A stretch of 64,000 nt of DNA. Source: Dromiciops gliroides. Lineage: Eukaryota; Chordata; Mammalia; Microbiotheria; Microbiotheriidae. Positions 46,791 to 56,159 of this stretch are shown here, piece after piece. The stretch spans positions 676,450,314-676,514,313 of the forward strand of contig NC_057862.1 in NCBI RefSeq assembly GCF_019393635.1, in the 5' to 3' direction. Within the stretch, counting starts at the first letter, position 1, and every line of letters begins with the position of its first letter. Position numbers and translations under genes: made by a program. The notes under the pieces are model-generated. The model was given only the letters and a program-made list of their open reading frames with translations, was not told where the DNA came from and ran no database searches.

Positions 46791-49700
46791 GAGCACTCTA
46801 CCTCTCTTCTGTAGTCCAAAGCACCTCTTCTAACTGCATCCTCAGATAAAACCCCACACTGCATGGCTGTGCACGTGCAAAATGTGTCCATCAGAAAGGA
46901 ACATTTTTTCTTTAAACAGATCACCTGAGTGACCTGGGAACAAATAATGACCTTCCCCTTCTTGGAAAAGGTTCATATGATTTAGTCAAGGGATCATTGC
47001 CCCCAAGCGGGAAGAGTCCCAGTGGCCATGTAGTCCAGCCTGAACCTGAATCAGATTCCTCGCAAAACAGCCTTGAAAGTCATCATCTATGAAGTTGACC
47101 ATTTTCACTTTTTTTCTTTTCATGGTTCCTCCTTTTTGTTCTGATTCTTCTTTCACAATGGGAAATGTAGAAATAGGTTTAACAAGACTGAATATGTATA
47201 GGGGCAGCTAGATGGCACAGTGGATAGAGCACCGGCCCTGGATTCAGGAGGACCTGAGTTCAAATCCGGCCTCAGACATTTGAGGCTTACTAGCTGTGTG
47301 GCCCTGGGCAAGTCACTTAACCCCAATTGTCTCACCAAGAGAAAAAAAAAAGACTGATAACCTCTACCAGATTGCTGCCATCTTGGGGAGGGAGGAATAT
47401 TTGGAACTCAAAATGTTATAAAAAATGAATGCTGAAAACTATTTTTCCATGTAATTGGAAAAAATAAAATATTATTCCCCCCAATAGGTTTTATTTTTTT
47501 AATTTGTTTTGCTTTTTGGAGTTTTTTTGGTGAGACAATTAGGGTTAAGTGATTTGCCCAGGGTCACACAGCTAGTGTCAAGTGTCTGAGGCCAGATTTG
47601 AACTCAGGTCCTCCTGACTCCAGGGCCAGTGCTCTATCCACTGCACCACCTAGCTGACCCCAAAATAAAATATTATTTAAAAAAAAAAGCAGTCATGTAG
47701 AAAGTGGTATTGGGCCATTTTTCAATAGTATCTTACTGTTAGTGACCCCATTGGTGTTTTCTTCACAAAGACATTGGAGTAATCTGCCATTTCCTTCTCC
47801 AGTTCATTTTTACAGAAGAGGCAAACAGTTTGACTTGTCTAAGATCACATAAGTACTGTCTGAGGTGGGATTTGAATTCAGGAATATGAATCTTCCTGAC
47901 TTGGGGCCTGGTGTTCTATCCATTGCACTACCTAGCCTCCCTTATCTAGAAAATGCCCCAGGTAAGACCCTGGGCTAATTCAGACTAGTGATGTTCAAGA
48001 ATGTCTCCAAAGGCCATAAGGTTGGGACCCTGTGTTTTGGAAGAAGTGACTCTTCCAGAGGGGAAAGAAAGGGTCAGGGAGATCCTTGGGGAATCCTTAA
48101 AAAGGGAGAAGGCACAATGGCAGTGGCAGGGATGCTGTTGAACTGAAGTGACATTATGAAAGAGCTGGGGATGAGAAGGAAGCATCCCTGTCACTGCCTC
48201 AACTCCCCTGTAGCCCTTCATCTCACTCTTCCAACATGCTCCAGATAATGCCCTTGGTTCTCCTGAACGTTCTCTGTTACCCCCAAACTTTCCTTCTAGG
48301 CCGGGCTCTATTTCTTTATCCTTTTTGGCCTCTATGACTTGTTAGGGTCCCGAGTTTTAAAACGTGCCGGGTCTCCAGGTTCTTATAGAGGTACACCCAC
48401 TGGCCCATAACTTTCCTAACAGCTTCACTAGCTAACACCTCCTACCTCCTACCTCTACCACGTGCAGGTGCATGACCAAGAACTTCTTAGTAACTATCTA
48501 TGCCCCACATAAAGGACAGGCTCATTCCTGGCTTCTCTGTCTTCTGTTCTCATTATTGGGGAGGGGTTGGGGGGGGTGCAATGAGGGTTAAGTGACTTAC
48601 CCAGGGTCACAGCGCTAGTAAGTGTCAAGTTTCTGAGGCTGAATTTGAACTCAGGTTCTCCTGAATTCAGGGCTGGTACTTTATCCACTGCACCACCTAT
48701 CTGCCCCCTCTGTCTTCCATTCTCAAAAATCAACCAGCCTTTTCCCTGATCTCTACAAATATGCTCAGGTTTCAGACTTTTAAAAACCTTTCTTAGATCC
48801 TACCACCCCTCAGGCTATTGTCCCAAATTTCTCTTCCCCTTCCCAGTCAAAGTTCTGGAAAAAACTCCACTTCCACTTGCTGTCTCCACACTTCCCCCAC
48901 CCCTCACCTAGAATCCCCCTGTAGCCTCCCTCTCAAAGATTATGGATGGAAAATCATGCTAAACCCCGACTGTCCTTGCCCTCTTTGAACCCTGTGCCCT
49001 GGTCAAACACACCCTGTTCCTGGATTTACTCCCCTCCCTGGGCAGGGCTCTCTCCTTGTTTCCTCTGCTGGATCATCACCCCTCTCTCATCCCTAGGAGG
49101 TCCCAGAACATCTTCCAAAGCTTGGTCGGGCCTCCTTTCTCTTGGCTTTCTTTCCCCTCTCCTCTCAAGATCTCAGGGGCTTCTACAGATTGTGATAAAA
49201 TCATGGAATTTGGTAGACACCCAGGAATCCCACCTGAATGATCTAGTACTGTTTGGGAAACTGGCTAGGTATCTACTTGGGATGATTGGATATGGGCCAC
49301 ACCTGGGTGTCCTGAGCGACATATGCTGCTGATGTCAGCAGGGGAACCACTCTTCGACATCCAGCTTGAAGGACCTCGCTTTTGGGGGAAGGAGAGTCAA
49401 AGAAGAAAAGGGAATGCTTGCTGAGGGGAGCTTGTCTTTCCTGTCGATGACCTTCTGAGAGCAGACTGCAGAAGGGCTGCACAGCTGTTTCCTATTGAAA
49501 CTACAGACCCCAGGTGGTGAGTCAATAAAAACGAGTCCAGATCTTTGAATTAGCTGAGCTGGAAGCTGGAAGATCCCCAGATCATGATCAGTCTTTGATA
49601 GAGCCAGGGAGTTTATCCATTTTTCTCTTGTCCTTGACTTAATTAATTTCACCTTTGCTGTGTATTTTATTCCCATTAATAAAACCTGATTTGTTTGTGG

Positions 49701-52155
49701 AAAAGAGGCTGTTAATCTGCTTGGCCTGGGAGGAATCATTTTAAAAGGCAGTTTGGAAGGGAGGAAACTTTGGACCTAAAGGTCCCTCATTATTTTCTGA
49801 ACCCCAATATTATGGCGAGCCACCCAATTAACTCTCCCCATATTAAATCTGGCCTCTACAAGATTTAGTTATATTTACTCAGATAACTCCCAAATAAATG
49901 TGCACAGGCCTGAATCTCCCATCAGAACTCCACCCCACACTGCCAACAACCTGCTAGTCATCTCCATGCCCATTATAATACACCTCAAGATTAATGTCCA
50001 AAAGGGGCAGAACGGCCAGGAAGAAGCCACAGCCCTGCTGCCCTCTGCCCACATGAGCCTCACAGAGAGTCGGAGGTCCACTTCTGGGCTGCACAGGTTA
50101 AGGACGACATTACAGAGAACAAGCATGACGGGGAAGGAAGGAGACGAGGGCACTGAGCTTGGAGAAGATGCAGAATGGACATGAACAGAGTCTCTAGGCA
50201 TTTGAGGGTCTGTTGGCAGGAGAAGAACCAGCCGGGCACAGAGGCTGTGGGCAGAGCTGTCGATCCAGATGGCAGGTGAGCAAAGCCTTCCCTCAGTGAA
50301 GGTTGGCCCAGACTGGAATGGGCTGGCTACAAGGGAAGACAGATGGGGGGGATTCCTTCTGTGTCGGGGTGGGACTAGATGACCGCTGTGGTGCGGGAGG
50401 TGCAACTCTAAGGAGGCAAGTTCCTGCCTCAAAGTAGAAAATTACACGTAGTCCAGTTTCGTCCAATCCCCTGAACTGTTGTGCGCACCAACACTTACAG
50501 CAGAATGGCCTCTGTAAATTCTGTCCCTCTCCCAGTGTGCTTCTGCCTCCCTTTCAGGTCACCAGCCAGCGATGAAGCCCCTGGAATTCACATGAGGACA
50601 CAGGGAAGCCCACAACGTATCTAGCTGTTCTGGACAGTCTGTTAAACTCATTCCAAGTCCACTGAGTCTAGGAAGGCTCCACGTTGAGTCAGACCCTTGG
50701 TCTCAATGGACAGTGCGCCTAAACCTCTTGCTTAGTCTTGGGCCATATGGATATTTGACAAACACCTTGATGGTTTTCCTATCAATTAGGCTTGTGAGAA
50801 TCAGAATACCACCCCCCTGCTAAGAAAGACATTGTGAGAACCAGGGCAACGTCCCTCTGAGGAGAAAGCATGTAACTAGTGTCCAGGAGCTGCCTGGCGT
50901 CCAGAGGTTACATCTATTCATAGAACGGCCCATAAGTCATGTCAATCAATGCTACCAGCCAATTAGCTTGGAGCTGTGTGTGGGGACTGCCCCTCTTGTG
51001 GTCCCGCAGGGGGCTTCTACTCTAGGAGAATGGGGGATGATTCTTTGGGTTGGAGGTCTCGGTGGTGGCTGCAGGGTCAGGGTGGCTAGGCTTTTTCTTT
51101 CTGAACTCCACGTGTTCTTCCTCTCTTTTGCTAACTTCGAATATATTTTAATAAATGCCTAATGCCCAAAGACTGGTGCTATAAGCTTCTGATTTAAGGT
51201 GACCACACATTAGATTTTTAGTCATAACAGATTTTAAACATAACAGGTTATAGCCTGTTATGTGGAGCAGAAAAAGTCAAAGATTAGAAATAAGTAGAAT
51301 AAAAAAGTGCAAGTCAGTGAACTAAGGAAAGAAGTCCACCTTAAGTTATGGTACTTTGTCCCAGTCAGACCACATGGGCAGCCGCTTGCGAAGGCCAGCT
51401 GGGAAGGCAGACTGCAAGTTAAGCTCACTGTGGCACAGTAGAAAGAACTCGGGTTGCAGTGAGGGAACCTGGGCCAAATACCGGCTCCTCTACACAATGA
51501 GAAAACTGGATCAGGCCGCCCCTTCTCACGGCTGAGTTTGTGACTGGGGGAGCTCTGATCTCAGAGAGCAGTCTGTCATTTCCTTAGTGATCTTCTCATC
51601 TTGCCCCACCCCACCCCCAGGCCCCCACAGGCCAGGGCATGGCCTCCCTGCCCAGCCAGAGCCAGCTCTGAGCCAAAGCCTCTCTGGAAGGCAGGCCCAG
51701 TGCTAAGTGCTAGGGAGACCAAGAAAAGCAGGGGATGTGCAGAGACAACCATGAAGCTTCCACGACCTGGGGAGGCAGCTCACATACAGTTATGTACAGA
51801 CAAGACATATGCAGGATACATCCAATAGAATCAACAGAGGGAAGACACTGGCATAAAGGGGATGACAGGAGAAGCCAAGAGGTGAGTGGAGGGAGAGAGG
51901 GTAAAGCATATGGGCCTGCCCCAAAAAAGGCCCAGAGCAGACAGGCCCTGGGGGGGCAGAAGCCCAGAGGCTCTGACAAGTGAACAGAGCATGGGTACTC
52001 ACACTTTCCTTTACCTGTCTATTGAAATCCTCTTCATTCTCCATCCACATGTACTCGGCAAAGGGGTTGTTCTCCTTCTCATCACGCCCATTCACCACCT
52101 GGTCCTCTTTGGATTTTGCATTGGGTGTTGTGTTGGCAACATTGGGCCCATTCAT
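35295..52155 (-). CDS. PAIP2B: PABP-interacting protein 2B, three coding exons, 124 aa
   Basis: Coding exons on the - strand: 52155-52015 (47 codons), 36085-35909 (59 codons) and 35351-35295 (18 codons plus TGA). Donors and acceptors are canonical and both junctions are phase 0. PAIP2B binds poly(A)-binding protein, displaces it from poly(A) and eIF4G, and so represses translation; it acts in the cytoplasm. Exon 1 of the CDS encodes MNGPNVANTT through the acidic ENNPFAEYMWMENEEDFN segment. The next exon encodes the PAM1 acidic region (VEEELEEQDFLDRCF, DEEDRDWFVP). The last exon encodes SKSNLNPDAKEFIPGVKY, holding an intact PAM2 motif (L111, N112, A115, F118, P120). Human has 123 residues; the extra residue is a second N in ENN. 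A second in-frame ATG lies directly upstream (52158-52156), so the protein could be 125 aa; I chose the downstream ATG by similarity to human. The coding exon extends to 52166, where an acceptor sits. The 5' noncoding exon is not found. Confidence 0.96.
36384..36461. repeat. polypurine tract (PAIP2B intron 2)
   Basis: A run of G13 and then GGAGGAAGG-type units reads as a long polypyrimidine tract in the PAIP2B transcript, about 300 bases before the 36085 acceptor. Confidence 0.9.
37324..37467 (+). mobile_element. WSINE1-type SINE (PAIP2B intron 2)
   Basis: Full length, with 15-bp TSD (14 of 15 match) at 37309-37323 and 37468-37482. Confidence 0.94.
37571..37722 (-). mobile_element. WSINE1-type SINE (PAIP2B intron 2)
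   Basis: Full length, with perfect 16-bp TSD CTTGCAGATACTTCTT at 37555-37570 and 37723-37738. Confidence 0.95.
37961..38130 (-). mobile_element. WSINE1-type SINE nested in L1
   Basis: Full length, with perfect 16-bp TSD TTGAACATTTGTTTTT at 37945-37960 and 38131-38146; younger than its host L1. Confidence 0.96.
38791..38936 (-). mobile_element. WSINE1-type SINE nested in L1
   Basis: Full length; 8-bp TSD TGGGCATA at 38783-38790 and 38937-38944. Confidence 0.92.
39309..39385 (+). mobile_element. partial WSINE1-type SINE nested in L1
   Basis: Only the middle (GCCTGGATTCAGGAGGACCC to CACTTCACACTTACA) is present, followed by a C run. Confidence 0.8.
39454..40633 (-). mobile_element. second L1 with 5'UTR and partial ORF1, inserted in the first
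   Basis: On the - strand it starts near GGGGCAGAGTCAAGATGGCA, an L1-like 5' end. It passes a coiled-coil coding stretch and the ORF1p segment around IIAKFQRSQMEEKILQAA, then stops inside ORF1 before the usual end. TSDs of 14 bp (13 match), TACAAAAC(T/C)TTTTT, lie at 39440-39453 and 40634-40647. The target reads ATT/AAAAAG on the - strand, an L1 endonuclease site. ORF1 frames are disrupted. Confidence 0.78.
41638..41688. repeat. (AT)n(CA)n microsatellite
   Basis: AT units change into CA units inside the L1 region. Confidence 0.95.
42020..42705. other. unclassified stretch between L1 fragments
   Basis: No gene or known repeat is recognised. It lies where the ORF2 start of the L1 would be expected but does not resemble it. 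Confidence 0.3.
42722..42876 (-). mobile_element. WSINE1-type SINE nested in L1 ORF1
   Basis: Full length, with perfect 14-bp TSD CATGCTTCTTTTCT at 42708-42721 and 42877-42890. Confidence 0.95.
43094..43262 (+). mobile_element. WSINE1-type SINE, first of a tandem pair
   Basis: Full length with an A-rich tail; its left TSD (ACATTACTGCATCAC, 43079-43093) recurs only after the next SINE. Confidence 0.94.
43263..43434 (+). mobile_element. WSINE1-type SINE, second of a tandem pair
   Basis: A short linker (GATATTGTTT) precedes a full copy; the right TSD is at 43435-43449. Confidence 0.94.
45705..45900 (+). mobile_element. MIR-type SINE
   Basis: GGACTTGGGAGTCAGGAAGG, then a CTCCCTGGGCAAACCACTTA core. 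Confidence 0.6.
45905..46145 (-). mobile_element. MIR/MAR1-type SINE
   Basis: It runs from CATTTACTATGTGCCAGGCC through GAGGAAACTAAGGCA to a TTGAACTCAG tRNA-like box. Confidence 0.65.
46704..46796 (-). pseudogene. U6 snRNA retropseudogene, 3'-truncated
   Basis: The - strand from 46796 begins GTGCTCGCTTCGGCAGCAC and matches U6 snRNA for about 93 bases, through the ACAGAGA-region and the GATTAGCATGG segment, to CGTGAAG. The last 14 or so bases of U6 (including the T-run) are missing and replaced by three A's. Perfect 14-bp direct repeats TCTACCTCTCTTCT flank it at 46687-46700 and 46797-46810. This is the mark of L1-driven reinsertion of the RNA. No TATA or PSE is evident upstream, so it should not be a working gene. 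Confidence 0.93.
47201..47352 (+). mobile_element. WSINE1-type SINE (PAIP2B intron 2)
   Basis: Full length; a partial AAGACTGA repeat on both sides may be the TSD. Confidence 0.93.
47365..47690 (+). mobile_element. L1 3' end, short, split by a SINE
   Basis: Sense L1 3'UTR (GGAACTCAAAATGTTATAAA, CATGTAATTGGAAAAAATAA) ending in an A run. It is the only + strand L1 I see. Confidence 0.7.
47477..47661 (-). mobile_element. WSINE1-type SINE nested in L1
   Basis: Full length with a long T-rich tail; perfect 16-bp TSD AAAATAAAATATTATT at 47461-47476 and 47662-47677. Confidence 0.94.
47732..47942 (-). mobile_element. MAR1/MIR-type CORE-SINE
   Basis: TCTGCCATTTCCTTCTCCAG, then a TCACATAAGT core; same type as 8782-9045. 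Confidence 0.7.
48553..48707 (-). mobile_element. WSINE1-type SINE nested in L2
   Basis: Full length; 18-bp TSD with two mismatches at 48535-48552 and 48708-48725; G run at its tail. Confidence 0.9.
49191..49860 (+). mobile_element. solo LTR of an endogenous retrovirus (fossil), inside L2
   Basis: A 670-bp unit starts TGTGAT and ends CTACA, flanked by 4-bp AGAT duplications at 49187-49190 and 49861-49864. AATAAA signals lie at 49524-49529 and 49678-49683. The L2 text continues directly across the empty site, which confirms both ends. No internal region is present. The 4-bp duplication suggests a class I (gamma-like) family. Confidence 0.8.
50785..51250 (+). mobile_element. possible LTR-type fossil, ends not settled
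   Basis: The stretch begins TGTGAGAA, is moderately GC-rich, and has AATAAA near 51151 about 90 bases before a CATAACA end. No TSD could be fixed, so this is only a resemblance. Confidence 0.3.
51680..51890 (+). repeat. copy of an unnamed recurrent repeat (PAIP2B intron 2)
   Basis: CCCAGTGCTAAGTGCTAGGG, TTATGTACAGACAAGACATA and CAACAGAGGGAAGACACTGG follow the order of the 53045 copy. Confidence 0.55.
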
Positions 52156-52934
52156 CATTAAAGAATCTGCAAACAGAAAAGGAGAGTGTGAACAAGGCCC
52201 CACACTGGCGTGCTACAGCGCACGGACATCTGGAGCTTAAAGCCACAAGCTTCTCAATAAAGCTGAGCAAAGTCCCTTCATTTGCGCCTCCTATTCACTC
52301 AGGACTAGGCCTCGAGTTATCGAGTATACGAGTGTCTGCACTTCAAACAAGTTAAAAATCAAAACACGATTGGACAACTATCCCCACGAAGCTGATGTCT
52401 CATGCCAGTTTCCGGCAGGCCTGAGGACATGTTACTGCGCCACAGATGCGTTACCTAGAAGCAGGAATATTAAAAAAACAAAACCCCAAATCGTAAGTAA
52501 TCACTGCTTATTTAGACTGTACATCTTAAGGGCCTAGCTTACTTTTCCTTTCCTTTTAAAAGGGGGTAGGGGGCCTTTATTAAAGAACTCCCCAGGAACT
52601 ACAAGCCAACTGCCCACATACATATATGTACTGGATGTGCCCTGCCTGTGAAACTCCAATCTGACCTGGAATAGCAAGGAACTGGCTCTAAAACCACAGG
52701 CGGGAGAGGTGGGCTTTAGCACTTACTGGCCCAGGCATTTACTCTCCAGTCTGATGGGGAGCAAAGAGCTTTCCCCTCTGCCTCTGTTTCTTCATCTTTA
52801 CTGAAAATAAGGGGCTTAGCCCAGATGGTTGAGTACTGGGGTCCCTTCTATAGCTCTAAAACTTGTATGATTATTTGAAAGCTTCTAGTTAACAGTTCTA
52901 ACACATGTATGAATATCCTCACAAGGTGATATGC

Positions 52935-53040
52935 TTCAGTCATTTCAGTTGTGTGAACCTGTGATGCCAAAAAACTACTAGAATAGTCTGACATTTCCTT
53001 CTCCGGCCACTCTATCCACTGAGCCACTTGGCTGTCCCAA
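52935..53040 (-). mobile_element. MAR1/MIR-type SINE fragment
   Basis: It has CATTTCCTTCTCC joined to CTCTATCCACTGAGCCACTT; the middle is deleted. Confidence 0.55.
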
Positions 53041-53044
53041 CATG

Positions 53045-53720
53045 GTGCTATCAATCAATCAATCAATTAACATTCATTAAGCCATTAAGCACTGACTTAC
53101 AAAAGAGACAAAAAGACAGTCCCGGTCCTCAAGGAGTTTACAATCTAAATATATACAAAACAAGCTACATACAAGATAAATAGATGACTAACAGAGGGAA
53201 GGCACTAGAATTAAAGGGGGTAAGGGAAGGCTTCCAATAAAAGATGGGTTTTTAGTTAGGGATGGAACTTAAAAAGAAGCCAGGGAGGTCAGGAGGCAGA
53301 GCAGATAGGGAGAGCATTCCAGACATGGGGAATAGTCAGGGAAAATGCTGGATGCCAAGAGATGGAGTGTCCTCTACTTGTACATGGAACAGCCATGAGG
53401 CCTGTGTCACTGGACTGAACGTATGTGTTGGGAAGAAGACCAGAAGGTAGGAGGGGACCAGGTTATGAAGAACTGTGAATGCAGAACAGAGCACTTTGCA
53501 TTTGTTCCTGGAGACAACAGAGAGCCCCTGGAGGGAGTTGGGGTAATGTGATGTGGGAAAATCCCTTAGTGGTTGAATGAAGGGTGGATTAGAGTGAGGA
53601 AAGACTTGAGGCTGGCACACCCACCAGGCATGAGGTGATGAGGGCCTGCACCAGGATGGTGTCGGCGTCAAAGGAAAGAAAGGGTCCATTTGGGAGATGT
53701 TGCAAAGGTGAAATCATCAG
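53045..53720 (+). repeat. longest copy of an unnamed recurrent repeat
   Basis: In order: CATTCATTAAGCCATTAAGC, CCTCAAGGAGTTTACAATCT, AACAGAGGGAAGGCACTAGA, GGGAGAGCATTCCAGACATG, CACCAGGCATGAGGTGATGA. Class unknown to me; no long frame. Confidence 0.65.
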
Positions 53721-53946
53721 GTCTTGACACTAGCTTGGCTATGGGGGATTATGGGACTTTGTTAATACAAAGATTATGAAAAAGAACTGAGCAAAAAGAA
53801 ACTTGTTCTTAAGACAAAAATCTACTAAAAGCAGTATGTCTAAAAGCTCTTGGGTGAGAAGAGTGTTTGATAAGCCAGGTGTAGGGAACCTTGGGAAGTG
53901 GAATTACTATTAAAAACCAAACAAACAAACAAACAAAAACTTCTGA

Positions 53947-54104
53947 GGGGCAGCTAGGTGGTGCAGTGGATAGAGCACCTGCCCTGGAATCAGGAGGACC
54001 TGAGTTCAAATCCAGCCTCAAGCACTTGACACTTACTAGCTATGTGACCCTGGGCAAGTCACTTAACCCCCATTGTCCCGCAAAAGAAAAGAAAAGAAAA
54101 AAAA
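53947..54104 (+). mobile_element. WSINE1-type SINE
   Basis: Full length with an AAAAG-type tail; imperfect repeat of AAAACTTCTGA at both ends. Confidence 0.93.
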
Positions 54105-54459
54105 TTTCTGGAAAATTGTGTTGTTTCATAGGGAAAACTGGGACTGGCCATGTATCCCCCATAATCACCAAAATAAAATGGGGTCACAACCTTAGTGTTT
54201 TCATAGTGCACACAGACACATTTGTTCTTATCATAGAGCGAGGGTAATCTATATAATCAAACCAAAAAAATTACCAAAGACAAAAGCTGATGCTTGATTA
54301 TCTAAATATAAGGATTTTGTGTATCAAATGCAATGTAACAAAAATAAAAAGAAAGCAACAGATTAGGAAAAAAAATTTCCAGTAAATAGATCAAAATGAA
54401 ATCCAGAATCCAAAAAGAACAATGCACAACTATAAGAGTAATACATACATACTATTCTT

Positions 54460-54625
54460 GTTTGTTTGTTTGTTTTTGTTTTTATTTTTTTGTGGGGTAA
54501 TGATGACTTGTGACTTGCCCAGGGTCACACAGCTAGGAAGTGTTAAGTGTCTGAGGCTGAATTTGAACTCAGGTCCTCCTGAATCCAGGGCCGGTGCTCT
54601 ATCCACTGCACCACCTAGCTGCCCC
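54460..54625 (-). mobile_element. WSINE1-type SINE
   Basis: Full length, with perfect 12-bp TSD CATACTATTCTT at 54448-54459 and 54626-54637. Confidence 0.95.
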
Positions 54626-55447
54626 CATACTATTCTTTGATGAAACAACATTCAAAAGCCATAAACAGAGTTTTTGAAATACATTTCTGAAAAATTTATT
54701 TTGAAATACAAATTGCTAATTATAACCACATGAAGAGATACCCAATATCTCTAACAATCAAAGAAATTCAAATCAAGACACCCTTAGGCTAATATCTTAT
54801 ACCTACTAAATGGGAAAACCTAGCCCCCCCCAATAATAAAATCCAATAGTTATTCCACATCATGAGTGTTAGGGGGCATGACACCCCCCACATACACCTC
54901 TGCCAGCAAACTAGAAAACCTGTGTAGAATTTTTTGGCCCCCCCTTCGTACCAGAGAAGAAATCTGAATTATTATGCAATTAAAAGATAAAATATGTTGA
55001 TATTATGCAATACTGTACATATATTTTATGCATTTCTGAGTTTCTAAACTTTTTCTGTGTGGTTTGCAGCTTCCACAAAATTCCCCCCAAATTCCCATTT
55101 AATTCCTCAAGCTGACCCCTGATATATATCAAAACGGTGATGGGGAAAATCATAAAGTAGAAGGGATAACTGTATTTACAGAACTTCGAGGGAACAGACA
55201 CTATTACATTACTGGTAGGACTATAGATGGATGGATACTTTTTGGAGAATATCATGGCAACATATAAAAAATGACAAAAGAGATCAGTCCCTAGGACCCA
55301 GTGATTCTCTTAAAAAGATTCTCTCCAAAAGAGGTCATGGGGAAAAAAAAAAAGAGAACCTGTCTAGGAAAACTGTTTTAGCTCCTTTGCTCTAGCTTCT
55401 GCCAGAGAGGCAAAAGTTTCTCCCGGCAAATGCTACCCCTCCCCCTT

Positions 55448-55450
55448 CCA

Positions 55451-55534
<84 letters not shown>
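55448..55534. repeat. (CT)n microsatellite
   Basis: About 87 bp of nearly pure CT. Confidence 0.95.
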
Positions 55535-55538
<4 letters not shown>

Positions 55539-56159
55539 CATTCGCTGCAGCTTCCCCAGGTACTAACAGGATACCCACAGAGCATCCAGCCTGTCCACCC
55601 ACTACCCCCTGCTGCTGCCATGGGACCAATACATTTTCTTTTCCAATGAATCTATTTCTCTGATTCTATCCTTTCCTTTAGGTTTCTTCTGTAGCTGTTG
55701 TCATACTGTAGCCTGAACGCATGTGCAGGCACACATGCCTCTCCACTGTCCCTAGAACACATTTTTATTTCTCTCAAGACTTTAGTGTTGTCTAACTCAC
55801 AGCCATAAAGCAATGGGAGAATGCAGCTAGGAAGAAAGATGATCTTTTGTTTCTGGTGCAAAGCTTGAGGTCATTAAAAGAGCTTTGTCATTTCCTAAAG
55901 GTGATCCACCCAATTCACTCTACTCTTCACCAACCCCCCCCACCCCCGTTGAAACCTGGCCTCAATTTGTTGACCATTTACCCTCAAATCCTCATCCAGA
56001 AAAAAGGCTTTCTTCATGCTTGGCTCTTCCTAAGGTGTGAATGATGAGGTGGTTAAGAACTCCAGCTACAAGGCTCCAGATGTCCCAGGGCTCAAGTAAC
56101 TAGCTTGGTGTCACCCATCTCTGGTCCTCATTCACTGCCTCCTTCCCTATAATTTATCA

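Larger units (their letters stand above)
48240..50000 (+). mobile_element. L2 LINE, split by a SINE and a solo LTR
   Basis: The pyrimidine-rich sense L2 text runs to 49186 and resumes at 49865 with CAGATAACTCCCAAATAAAT, the L2 segment after the YADD-type RT motif. The SINE at 48553-48707 and the LTR at 49191-49860 are later insertions. Confidence 0.7.

Noticed and set aside
46704-46796. A functional U6 gene
   Set aside because: The 3' end is missing, no TATA/PSE is seen at the expected distance, and TSDs show it is a retrocopy.
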